From NCBI RefSeq assembly GCF_002379085.1, contig NZ_NBZW01000003.1:214087-278086 (forward strand): DNA of 64,000 nucleotides, read 5' to 3'. The translations under genes and the position numbers were made by a program. Every line of letters starts with the position of its first letter. Within the stretch, counting starts at the first letter, position 1. Of this stretch, positions 8,316 to 15,534 are shown piece by piece. Origin of the DNA: Polaromonas sp. AET17H-212 (lineage in GTDB: Bacteria; Pseudomonadota; Gammaproteobacteria; Burkholderiales; Burkholderiaceae_C). The notes under the pieces are model-generated. The model searched no databases. It was not told the DNA's origin and worked only from the letters and a program-made list of their open reading frames with translations.

Positions 8316-9212
8316 TCAAATCTTGCGGGCCTGGATGCGCTGGAACATTCCTTCGGGGCGGAACATCAGGATCACGGCCATCACGACGTAGATGCTGAAC
8401 AGCTCGGCCGGCGGCCAGATGTGCACAGCCGTCGCTCGCGATAGCCCGACGATCAATGCGCCTATGGCTGCCCCCTCGATGCTGCCAAGCCCGCCGATGA
8501 TGACCACTGCAAACGACACGATGATCACGCCGACGCTCAAGCCTGGCTGCACTGAAATCATCGGTGCCGTGAGTGCGCCCCCGAGCGCCGCAAAAAACAC
8601 GCCGCCCATGAAAGCCAGGGTGTAGATCCGCGACACGTTCACACCCATGCTGGACGCCACCTCCGCGCTGTGAATGACTGCCGTCACGATCTTGCCCTGA
8701 CGGGTGCGGTTGAGCACCCACCATGTGAGCAGTCCGCATCCGATCGCGAGCCCGATCAACAGCACGTCATACCCGACATAGGATTGACCGGCAATATTGA
8801 GGATGCCGAAGGCCTGGTAGGTGTCCGACACGTAATAGGGATTCACGCCCCATAGCAGTTTGGTGATGTCTTCCAGCATCAGAAACATCGCGTAGGTCAC
8901 CAGCACCAGCAGCACTTCGTCCCGGCCATAAAACATTCTGAGAATGCCACGCTCCGTCAAGGGCGCCAGGAGGACGGAAACACCCACTGCCGCCGCAAAC
9001 AATGCGACCACGGTGAAGGCTGGCGCCATTTGCATGGACAGCATCCAGCCCACCAGGCTGGCGCCAGCGTATGCGCCCACGGCATAAAAGCTGCCGTGGG
9101 CGATGTTCAGGATTTTCAGCACGCCGAACACAAGCGTCAGCCCCAGCGCCACGATGAAAAGCCATGATGCATAGGTGATGCCGTCAAACAATATGGTGAG
9201 AAGCAGGTTCAT
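8316..9212 (-). CDS. livH: ABC transporter permease, LivH type
   Basis: A 298-residue inner-membrane permease of the LivH family. It has about eight hydrophobic segments and the family marker LKILNIAHGSFYAVGAYAGASL near residue 32. The cytoplasmic coupling loop appears around AVIHSAEVASSMGVNVSRIY, and GGLGSIEGAAIGALIVG is typical of the C-terminal third. It lies 41 bases after the substrate-binding protein gene and 40 before livM. With LivM it should form the channel of this importer. Confidence 0.9.
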   Translation of the reverse strand: MNLLLTILFDGITYASWLFIVALGLTLVFGVLKILNIAHGSFYAVGAYAGASLVGWMLSMQMAPAFTVVALFAAAVGVSVLLAPLTERGILRMFYGRDEVLLVLVTYAMFLMLEDITKLLWGVNPYYVSDTYQAFGILNIAGQSYVGYDVLLIGLAIGCGLLTWWVLNRTRQGKIVTAVIHSAEVASSMGVNVSRIYTLAFMGGVFFAALGGALTAPMISVQPGLSVGVIIVSFAVVIIGGLGSIEGAAIGALIVGLSRATAVHIWPPAELFSIYVVMAVILMFRPEGMFQRIQARKI

Positions 9213-9253
9213 GTGCAGCGTGCAGAAAATTGAATGTCAGGGGGTCACGGGAC

Positions 9254-10576
9254 TCACGGGCACTTGGCGCCCGGGAAGCCGGCCTTGATCCAGTCTTCGC
9301 TCTTCATGTTGGCCGGCGGGTTGACGCAAGCAGCGCCAAACCGCTGGATGTCATCGAGCATCACCATCTTGCGGGCGGCGTCGTAACGGGTCTTGCCGAT
9401 GGCGGTGTCCTGGATCGCCTGCTGGCCGTCGCCGAGCGCCATCCGGATGGTGCCGGCTGGGGATTCCCACTGGCTGCCTTTCAGTGCCGCGGCGAGCTGT
9501 TCCTGCGTCGGCTTTTTGCCGCCATTGGCCGCCATCGCCTTTTCTGCGGCAGCCTTGAGTCCGAACAAGGCCTGGGCCATGCGGTAGGGTGCCTGCACCG
9601 GGTACACGTTGTTGGCTTTCTCATACAGGCTGAACCACCAGTCGTTCAGGGCTGACTTCGGCGACATCAGGCCATAGGCACCACGCGCGCCGAGGATGAT
9701 GCCATTGGGCATCTTGTCCCCCAGGGCGGGCAGCACGTGGTCTGCGGCTGAAAACACGCCCTGCTGCTTCTGGAACACGCCGCGGGCGCTGGCTTGCAGG
9801 ATGAAGGCTTGCAGGTCGCCGCCCCAGAGGCTGGAGTGCAGAATGTCCGCTGGCTTGGTGGAAAGTGCGGAAATCTCGGTGCCATACTGGCCTGCGCCAA
9901 ATTTAGGCAGCAGATCGGCCTCAACCTTCGCGCCTTTGTAGAGCTGTTCCATCGACAGCACGAAGTCCTTGCGCGAATCCTGCCCCCAAGCGTAGTCCTG
10001 GTTGATCAGGTTGTAGCGCTCAACCTTGACATTGCGCATCTTCAGATAGCGGGCCAGCGCCACGTTGTCCATGGTCGCATGGGATGCCGTGCGGAACACG
10101 TACTGGTATTTGTTTTCCTCAAAGATGCGGGGTGTGCCGCAGTCGTAGAGGATGAGAAACCGCTTCATCTCCTCGGCGACGGGGGCGACGGCCAGGCAGT
10201 CGCCGGACCCGACGTATCCCACAACGGCATCGACTTTTTCACGCTCGTACAGGTTGCGCATTTCCTGAACCTGCTTGGTCGCGCCGCCGGCTTCGTCGAC
10301 ATACACGGCTTCGATTTTCATCCCGGCAAAGCCGGGCTTGTTGTAGGGCGCGGGCGCTTGCCCCTTGTTGAAGGCATCAATGAGCACCTTGGCACCATTG
10401 ACCGCCGGCACACCGAAGCTTTCCGCCGCCTGGCCGGAAAGAAAGCTGACGATGCCGATCTTGAAGGTTTCCTGGGCCAGTGCCGGCGCCGCCGCGATCG
10501 CCACGGCAGTCGCCAGAAGTGCATGACGCCACTGGGGCCGGAAGCGGCGCTGCCAATTTTTTTCTGCGATTTCCAT
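9254..10576 (-). CDS. Periplasmic substrate-binding protein of a HAAT-type ABC transporter
   Basis: A 440-residue secreted type I periplasmic binding protein (Peripla_BP_6 fold), the ligand receptor of the LivHMGF importer encoded downstream. The N-terminus has basic residues, a hydrophobic core and a likely signal peptidase site after APALA around residue 34, followed by the mature start QETFKIGIVSFLSG, typical of the family. A strong ribosome site, AGGAG at 10583-10587, precedes the ATG. The mature part is longer than E. coli LivJ (about 345), with extra C-terminal sequence; ligand residues cannot be assigned. Aromatic or aliphatic carboxylates are plausible ligands given the neighbouring CoA ligase. 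Confidence 0.9.
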   Translation of the reverse strand: MEIAEKNWQRRFRPQWRHALLATAVAIAAAPALAQETFKIGIVSFLSGQAAESFGVPAVNGAKVLIDAFNKGQAPAPYNKPGFAGMKIEAVYVDEAGGATKQVQEMRNLYEREKVDAVVGYVGSGDCLAVAPVAEEMKRFLILYDCGTPRIFEENKYQYVFRTASHATMDNVALARYLKMRNVKVERYNLINQDYAWGQDSRKDFVLSMEQLYKGAKVEADLLPKFGAGQYGTEISALSTKPADILHSSLWGGDLQAFILQASARGVFQKQQGVFSAADHVLPALGDKMPNGIILGARGAYGLMSPKSALNDWWFSLYEKANNVYPVQAPYRMAQALFGLKAAAEKAMAANGGKKPTQEQLAAALKGSQWESPAGTIRMALGDGQQAIQDTAIGKTRYDAARKMVMLDDIQRFGAACVNPPANMKSEDWIKAGFPGAKCP

Positions 10577-10632
10577 CGTTATCTCCTATTGGTTGAACAG
10601 GTAAAAAAACCGGCCGGGCCAAGGCCTTGCCG

Positions 10633-11427
10633 TTACTCCAGGTGATGCGTCTCAATGGGCGTGTTCATCGGAATCCTGGCCAGCGTGTAGCCACGCTGGA
10701 AATCAATCAAGTGCTTGCGCGTCCATTCCTGTGCCTGCCCGGCATCGCCCGCGGCAATGGCCTTGAAAATGCGCTTGTGGGCGTCAAGATTGCGTCGCTC
10801 CAGCTGCGGCAAGACGGCCTGCAGCCTGGTCAGGGACGGACGGTAAAGCAGGTTGATGGGCTCCCGCGCCAGCATCAACACCCGGTTGCCGGAGGCGCGC
10901 GCCACGGTGGCATGAAACTCGATGTCGATCTGCGCATGCTCCTGCATGGAGCCGCCATTTTTGTGGTGCGCCTTCAGGCGATCCACATTGGCCGCGAGCT
11001 GCTCGATGTCCGCGGCTGTTGCTGACTGGGCCGCCAGGCGCGCGGCCTCGGGCTCGAGCACCACTGCAACCTGCCACAGTTCGGCAAAGGTGACCTGTTG
11101 CAGCATCAGCGAGCGCGCGGCACGCGGGGCCGCGTCATAAATGCCGGGCATCGTGACTTGCAGGCGCTTGGAACTGCGGCGCTCGACCAGACCCTCCTGC
11201 TCCAGCTGGCGGATGGCCTCGCGCACGGTGGAGCGGTTGACGCCGAACTGCTCAGCCAACTCGACCTCGGTCGGCAGCAGGGTGCCGGGCGACAGCTTCC
11301 CGCTCAGAATCTGCTTTTCCACGACCCCGGTAATCATCTGGTAGGCAGGCGTGACCTTGACCCGATCAAACAGAGGTTCGCTGGATTCGGAGGCTACTTC
11401 GGCAAGCATGCAGGTGGCGGACATCAT
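10633..11427 (-). CDS. GntR-family transcriptional regulator (FCD type)
   Basis: A 264-residue regulator with an N-terminal winged helix-turn-helix (LPTEVELAEQFGVNRSTVREAIRQLEQEGLVERR) and a C-terminal all-helical FCD ligand-binding domain, including the metal-site style region QIDIEFHATVARASGN. Such proteins usually repress transport and catabolic genes for acids and sugars. It is the first gene of the minus-strand unit, 56 bases ahead of the binding protein. ATG 11427 is preferred over an in-frame ATG at 11457, because a palindrome resembling a GntR operator at 11431-11445 would otherwise be coding. Neither start has a clear ribosome site. Autoregulation with the transporter and CoA ligase is inferred. 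Confidence 0.88.
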   Translation of the reverse strand: MMSATCMLAEVASESSEPLFDRVKVTPAYQMITGVVEKQILSGKLSPGTLLPTEVELAEQFGVNRSTVREAIRQLEQEGLVERRSSKRLQVTMPGIYDAAPRAARSLMLQQVTFAELWQVAVVLEPEAARLAAQSATAADIEQLAANVDRLKAHHKNGGSMQEHAQIDIEFHATVARASGNRVLMLAREPINLLYRPSLTRLQAVLPQLERRNLDAHKRIFKAIAAGDAGQAQEWTRKHLIDFQRGYTLARIPMNTPIETHHLE

Positions 11428-11430
11428 GGA

Positions 11431-11445
11431 GTTTGTCGGACAAAC
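11431..11445. promoter_or_regulatory. Palindrome resembling a GntR/FCD operator
   Basis: GTTTGTCGGACAAAC is a 15-base palindrome, perfect apart from its central base. It fits the loose TnGTnnnACnA pattern of FadR/VanR-type GntR operators. It lies 4 bases upstream of the chosen regulator start, where a bound repressor could block transcription of the regulator and the downstream transporter genes. The link to this regulator is inferred from position. Confidence 0.6.
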
Positions 11446-11926
11446 CAACTGTTGCATAAGCGGGCTGCGCCATTAATAAGTACTTTCCCTTGATCGCCAA
11501 AAGCGCCCGCGACAAGTCGCATGCGCGCTGCTGGATGCGGCGGGTTGACGCGACCAACATTCATCCCGTCACCTTTTCCTGCGGAGACAGCCATGCAGTC
11601 CACGGAGCATTCGCGACGTGCCGCGGCAGTTCAGATTGTCGGCGCGGCTTACGCCGGCGGCGATCCGCTGATGGCGCTGGGGCCGGTTGCGGCGGCCTTG
11701 TGCCGAGTGGGCGAAAATACAGGGAAATGAAACGACGTCTTTTCCCTTTTCCGCTGCCCGCCCGCTCTCGCTGCCTCGCCGGCTACGATCGCGGTTGTAC
11801 CCATCCATACAGCCTCATGCCGGCGGGGCTGTCGGTGCATTTCCTGGCGGGACGGCTTGGGAGCGGGCCCTGCCGCCTGGCTGTTTCAGCGCGACAGACG
11901 AGCACCAACATGCGTTCAAGCAAGTC
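11446..11926. other. Non-coding or uncertain stretch between gntR and an unknown gene
   Basis: This divergent interval should hold the promoter of the gntR unit near its left end; TTATTAAT-like sequence on the minus strand around 11468-11480 could be a -10 element. A 45-codon open frame at 11593-11730, with a weak GGAG 7 bases before its ATG, encodes a peptide containing AAAVQIVGAAYAGGDPLMAL. It matches nothing I recognise and could be a gene remnant or chance. Nothing else is evident. Confidence 0.35.
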
Positions 11927-12502
11927 ATGAGTGCTGCTTCCAACCCGCGCCTGCCGATTGACCCGTCCACGCTGCTGCCTAGCATCCAGAGTTTTGGTGA
12001 ACTCAGCCACTTCCTGCGCTCGGCGATGGCCGACGAGGAGTCGCTGCAGCTGGCTGACGGCATGGGCGGTCTGGCGGTGGGCATTGAAGCCGTGCTGTCA
12101 GGCCTGAAGCGCGAACCCGACCTGCAGGCGCTGGCCGCGCCCCTGATGGACCTGATGACCATCCTGCGCGAGCATCGTGCGCTGGTGATTGCCCTTTCGC
12201 CGGCGTGGCGCGGCCTCTATGAATACGCGGCCTACCTGGCGGCGCTGAACAACTTTCGCGTGCTGATTGGCCAGTGGCTGCTGGCAGCCGGTCCCCAGGA
12301 CAAGCCCGGCCCGCCGGAGCCGCAAGCCATCCATTTTGAGGACTTCGAGCTGGTCGGATGGCGGACACTGGGGGAGGGCATGCTGCTGATCGACATGTAC
12401 GAACAGCTCAGCGGCCGGGAGGCGGGCGAGTCCGGCGATGCGGCGCTGGATGTGGCGCGGGTGGAGCGGGCCAGAACCTGGTGGGAACGTCTGCGCGGAT
12501 AA
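11927..12502 (+). CDS. Conserved-looking protein of unknown function
   Basis: An open frame of 191 residues that I do not recognise. It is soluble and rich in Leu and Ala, with predicted helices throughout (for example FGELSHFLRSAMADEESLQLADGMGGLAVGIEAVLSGL) and no signal peptide, cysteine cluster or catalytic motif. The frame stays open upstream to 11687, but that part is of low quality and ATG 11927 gives the more protein-like sequence. It precedes the aroG leader by about 90 bases on the same strand. No function is proposed. Confidence 0.5.
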   Translation: MSAASNPRLPIDPSTLLPSIQSFGELSHFLRSAMADEESLQLADGMGGLAVGIEAVLSGLKREPDLQALAAPLMDLMTILREHRALVIALSPAWRGLYEYAAYLAALNNFRVLIGQWLLAAGPQDKPGPPEPQAIHFEDFELVGWRTLGEGMLLIDMYEQLSGREAGESGDAALDVARVERARTWWERLRG

Positions 12503-12589
12503 GGACGTTTTGAGGTTCCCCGGGATTGGCCATCCAGGGCTTCACCGGTTAAAAAATCCATGGTCCGGCGGCTGTGCTACATTTCATTC

Positions 12590-12664
12590 ATGTCAGCCGC
12601 GAAATCTTATTTTGCTTACTTTTGGTTCTCAAGCGCCTCCGGCGGTAGAGAGATCCTCGCGTAA
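12590..12664 (+). CDS. Aromatic-rich leader peptide of the aroG attenuator
   Basis: A 24-codon frame starting ATG 12590 and ending TAA 12662-12664. Residues 7-13 read Tyr-Phe-Ala-Tyr-Phe-Trp-Phe, six aromatic residues in seven codons (12608-12628), covering all three aromatic amino acids. It sits about 110 bases before the DAHP synthase start and directly ahead of a terminator hairpin. This is the hallmark of ribosome-mediated attenuation, as in the trp and phe leaders: shortage of charged aromatic tRNAs stalls the ribosome on these codons. There is no strong ribosome site; an in-frame ATG at 12560 would extend the peptide by 10 residues. Confidence 0.8.
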   Translation: MSAAKSYFAYFWFSSASGGREILA

Positions 12665-12690
12665 GCAGAAAAAGACGCAACAGATTCTTG

Positions 12691-12721
12691 AAAACCGCCG
12701 GGCCCCCGGCGGTTTTTTTTT
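12691..12721 (+). terminator. Attenuator: intrinsic terminator upstream of aroG
   Basis: A GC-rich stem pairs 12691-12702 (AAAACCGCCGGG) with 12705-12716 (CCCGGCGGTTTT) and runs into nine Ts. It lies before the gene, as an attenuator does. The octamer CCGGCGGT at 12639-12646 in the leader is identical to the right arm of this stem (12706-12713) and exactly complementary to 12694-12701, so it can form the competing antiterminator when a ribosome stalls on the aromatic codons just upstream. GCCGC at 12596-12600 could weakly sequester the octamer when the leader is untranslated. Confidence 0.85.
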
Positions 12722-12773
12722 GCCCATGCCATTTGCCGAATCGATTCTCGAACGTTCTAAAAGGAAGCCAGCC

Positions 12774-13898
12774 ATGAATGCCAAAGCCACCCAAGCCAGC
12801 GATGCCTGGTATGCGAGTCCTGTCGACAAAACCAGCCAGACCGACGACGAACGCATCAAGGACATCACTGTGTTGCCACCTCCCGAGCATTTGATCCGCT
12901 TCTTCCCGATCAGCGGCACCCCGGTGGAATCGCTGATCACCCAGACGCGCAAAAACATCCACAACATCATGGCCGGCAAGGACGACCGCCTGCTGGTGGT
13001 CATTGGCCCGTGCTCCATCCACGACCCGGCGGCGGCGCTGGACTACGCGCGCCGACTGGCCGAGCAGCGCAGGAAATACGCCGGCACGCTCGAGATCGTG
13101 ATGCGTGTGTACTTCGAAAAACCACGCACCACGGTCGGCTGGAAAGGCCTGATCAACGACCCTTACCTGGACGAGACCTACCGCATCGACGAAGGCCTGC
13201 GCATCGCGCGCCAGTTGCTGATCGACATCAACCGCCTGGGCCTGCCGGCCGGCAGCGAGTTCCTCGACGTGATCTCGCCGCAGTACATCGGCGACCTGAT
13301 CGCCTGGGGGGCCATCGGGGCGCGCACGACGGAAAGCCAGGTACACCGCGAACTGGCGTCCGGCCTGTCGGCACCCATCGGCTTCAAGAACGGCACGGAT
13401 GGCAACATCCGCATTGCCACAGATGCGATCCAGGCGGCTGCCCGCGGCCACCATTTCCTGTCGGTGCACAAAAATGGCCAGGTGGCAATTGTGCAGACCA
13501 ACGGCAACAAGGACTGCCATGTGATCCTGCGCGGCGGCAAGACGCCCAATTACGACGCCGCCAGCGTGGGCGCGGCCTGCAAGGAGCTGGAAGCGGCCAA
13601 ACTGCCGGCCACCCTGATGGTCGACTGCAGCCATGCCAACAGTGCCAAGCAGCATGAGAAACAGCTGGAGGTGGCACGCGAGATTGCCGCCCAGGTGGCA
13701 GGGGGCTCCCACCAGGTCTTCGGCCTGATGGTCGAGAGCCATCTGCAGCCGGGCGCCCAGAAATTCACGCCTGGCAAGGACGATGCCAAAAACCTGGAAT
13801 ACGGCAAAAGCATCACGGATGCCTGCCTGAGCTGGGAGGATTCGCTCAATTTGCTCGATGGGTTGTCCGAAGCGGTCAAAGCCAGACGCGCGCGTTGA
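12774..13898 (+). CDS. aroG: 3-deoxy-7-phosphoheptulonate (DAHP) synthase, class I AroG type
   Basis: It condenses phosphoenolpyruvate and erythrose 4-phosphate, the first step of the shikimate pathway. The 374-residue protein follows E. coli AroG closely in length and motifs: IGPCSIHDP around residue 78, RVYFEKPRTTVGWKGLINDP, GARTTESQVHRELASGLS and the C-terminal YGKSITDACLSWED. ATG 12774 is set by AAGGAAG 6 bases upstream; the frame is open further upstream but there passes through the attenuator. Expression is likely controlled by the leader peptide and terminator at 12590-12721. Whether the enzyme is also feedback-inhibited, and by which amino acid, cannot be decided from sequence alone. 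Confidence 0.96.
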   Translation: MNAKATQASDAWYASPVDKTSQTDDERIKDITVLPPPEHLIRFFPISGTPVESLITQTRKNIHNIMAGKDDRLLVVIGPCSIHDPAAALDYARRLAEQRRKYAGTLEIVMRVYFEKPRTTVGWKGLINDPYLDETYRIDEGLRIARQLLIDINRLGLPAGSEFLDVISPQYIGDLIAWGAIGARTTESQVHRELASGLSAPIGFKNGTDGNIRIATDAIQAAARGHHFLSVHKNGQVAIVQTNGNKDCHVILRGGKTPNYDAASVGAACKELEAAKLPATLMVDCSHANSAKQHEKQLEVAREIAAQVAGGSHQVFGLMVESHLQPGAQKFTPGKDDAKNLEYGKSITDACLSWEDSLNLLDGLSEAVKARRAR

Positions 13899-13926
13899 CG
13901 ACGCCTCCCCTAATTGGGGGATGGCG
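13899..13926 (+). terminator. Possible terminator hairpin after aroG
   Basis: An imperfect inverted repeat, ACGCCTCCCC with GGGGGATGGCGT around a TAATT loop, directly follows the aroG stop. There is no T-run after it, so termination is only possible. Confidence 0.35.
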
Positions 13927-14027
13927 TGCTAACCATTAAGTGCTAAATTTAGAACTTCTAGTTACACTTCCATTCCTCGCAGCCACTCGCTTGTCGCATG
14001 GAAGAACCGGTCGTCAAAGGAAGCGCC

Positions 14028-15053
14028 ATGTCGTCCGAGCAACCCCTTCTCTGCCTGGGTCTGGCTGGTTTCACGCCCGAGCAGCGCGAGCGGCTCCATC
14101 TGCTGCTCGGCCAGTTACCACCCCGGGGCGCGGTGTGGCGTGTCGGTCCGTTTGCAGAGGCCGATGCCTGGCTGGTCAGTGGTGAAAAATGCCGTCTGGT
14201 GGCGGCCGATACCCTGAAAATTCTGGCCGGCCTGCCCACCGAGCGCACCGTGCAACTCGATCTGGACGAGGTCGACCGCCCGATCGGCTTTTCGCTACCG
14301 CTGGCCTCCGATGATTTTGACCCCAAGCATACCTTCGACCTGAGTGGGGGGGCCAGCCTGTCCGGGGTGCTGCAGCATTTCGAGAGCTGGTTGCGGCCTT
14401 TGCGTTCCCAGTTTGTGCTGGGCGGGCAACTGATCGCGCGCGAGAACGAGTTGCTGCCCGGTATTTACCACGTCAGCCACAAGGGTCAGCTGCTGGCCGT
14501 GATGGATTTCCACGAGTGGCGCATCGGCATTTTGCGCAAGGCCGACCCGGTCGATTTCGAACTGGCCCACTGGGACCGGCGTCCCCTGGAGGCGCACGAC
14601 ATCCCGAGCCATTTTCTGCGCAGCAGCCTGACCCATTTGCGCTGGATTTACGCGCAGCGCACCGAGCGCGACGTGTTGCCTTCGCGCTACCGCAGCAAGC
14701 CGGTCTATTTTCGCCATGCGCCAGCCGTGCCCATGCGCTGGATCAGGGACTCGCAGCTGATCTTGCTGCGCGAGCTGTCGCAGGCAGCGGGCGACTTTGA
14801 CGCCCTGCTGCAGCGCACTGGGCTGACGCCTGCCCAGCTGACGCGGGATCTGGCCAGCCTGTATTTCGCCGGCTCGGTCACCACGACACCCGACAAAGCC
14901 GGTGCCGCCACCTTCACGGGCGTGGAGGACAGCCTTCCCGGCAGACACCGGAACGCGCTGGCGCAGACACTGCCGGGCGCGCCTGCGGGTCCGCCGACCC
15001 TCCCGGTGCGCAAGCATGACCTGACGGCGCCGGCGCGACTGGGGCGCAAATAA
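14028..15053 (+). CDS. Unknown protein of 341 residues
   Basis: I do not recognise this protein. It is soluble, without signal peptide or membrane segment. The N-terminal part contains LGLAGFTPEQRERLHLLLGQ and a segment on chain about VWRVGPFAEADAWLVSGEKCR that looks like a nucleotide- or receiver-like alpha/beta domain; the middle includes HFLRSSLTHLRWIYAQRTERD; the C-terminal half includes a possible helix-turn-helix (FDALLQRTGLTPAQLTRDLASLYFAGSVTT), followed by a disordered Pro/Ala tail. AAAGGAAG at 14016-14023 supports ATG 14028 over ATG 13998. A regulatory or DNA-binding role is speculative. It stands alone between aroG and a small unknown gene. Confidence 0.65.
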   Translation: MSSEQPLLCLGLAGFTPEQRERLHLLLGQLPPRGAVWRVGPFAEADAWLVSGEKCRLVAADTLKILAGLPTERTVQLDLDEVDRPIGFSLPLASDDFDPKHTFDLSGGASLSGVLQHFESWLRPLRSQFVLGGQLIARENELLPGIYHVSHKGQLLAVMDFHEWRIGILRKADPVDFELAHWDRRPLEAHDIPSHFLRSSLTHLRWIYAQRTERDVLPSRYRSKPVYFRHAPAVPMRWIRDSQLILLRELSQAAGDFDALLQRTGLTPAQLTRDLASLYFAGSVTTTPDKAGAATFTGVEDSLPGRHRNALAQTLPGAPAGPPTLPVRKHDLTAPARLGRK

Positions 15054-15155
15054 GCCTGCGGGCGGCGCCGCCGCCTGCGCGGGTTTTAGCCGATTGCCGG
15101 ACTGGGCCGTGGCGCTCATGCTGGCGGGCATCCCGATCCGATACCGAGGCAACCC

Positions 15156-15467
15156 ATGTACAGCGAAGTCACCGTCACCTTCAAAAACAGCCCGCCCTTG
15201 CGGGTAGACCTCAACGAGGTCCAACCCATGCCACACGAGGCTGCCAGGGCCTGGCTTGATGAGCAATTCACCCAGATGGGCTGCGAGCCACTGCGGCCCA
15301 CCGGCAAGTTGCTGATGGCCGACAAGGTGCTGGTGGTGGCCCAGGCCGCGGGTCCGCAGCAGTTTGCCGACGTCGCCTGGGCCCAGGCGTTTGCACGTGC
15401 GGCCAGCGCCTCGCTGGCCAAACCGGTGATTCACATCGATGTGCCGGCGATGGCGATCAGCTACTGA
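15156..15467 (+). CDS. Small unknown protein, 103 residues
   Basis: A short soluble frame with no recognised domain. It contains FKNSPPLRVDLNEVQPMP near the N-terminus and a two-layer alpha/beta look (DKVLVVAQAAGPQQFADVAWAQAFARA ... KPVIHIDVPAMAISY). Its last codons and stop lie in DNA that resembles the dispersed repeat (core ATCAGCTACTGA), so the C-terminus may have been set by repeat insertion. Start ATG 15156 has no strong ribosome site. No function is proposed. Confidence 0.55.
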   Translation: MYSEVTVTFKNSPPLRVDLNEVQPMPHEAARAWLDEQFTQMGCEPLRPTGKLLMADKVLVVAQAAGPQQFADVAWAQAFARAASASLAKPVIHIDVPAMAISY

Positions 15468-15533
15468 GTTTGAGGATGATTTTGGCCTGCGGCCCTTGAG
15501 CAGAGGTTGCAGACAGCTATAAAAAATAGAGCA
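15454..15533. repeat. Two adjacent copies of the dispersed repeat
   Basis: At 15454-15476 the core GCGATCAGCTACTGAGTTTG matches the repeat at 23848-23912 (GCAATCAGCTACTGAATTTG) at most positions. At 15481-15533 a second, more diverged copy has TTTGGCCTGCGGCCCTTGAG, then GCAGACAGCTATAAAAAATA. The first copy provides the stop codon of the preceding small gene and the second ends at the mpl stop. Confidence 0.5.
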
Positions 15534-15534
15534 A

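Noticed and set aside
13998..14027. Longer start for the unknown gene at 14028
   Set aside because: The ATG at 13998 lacks a ribosome site, while AAAGGAAG lies just before 14028.
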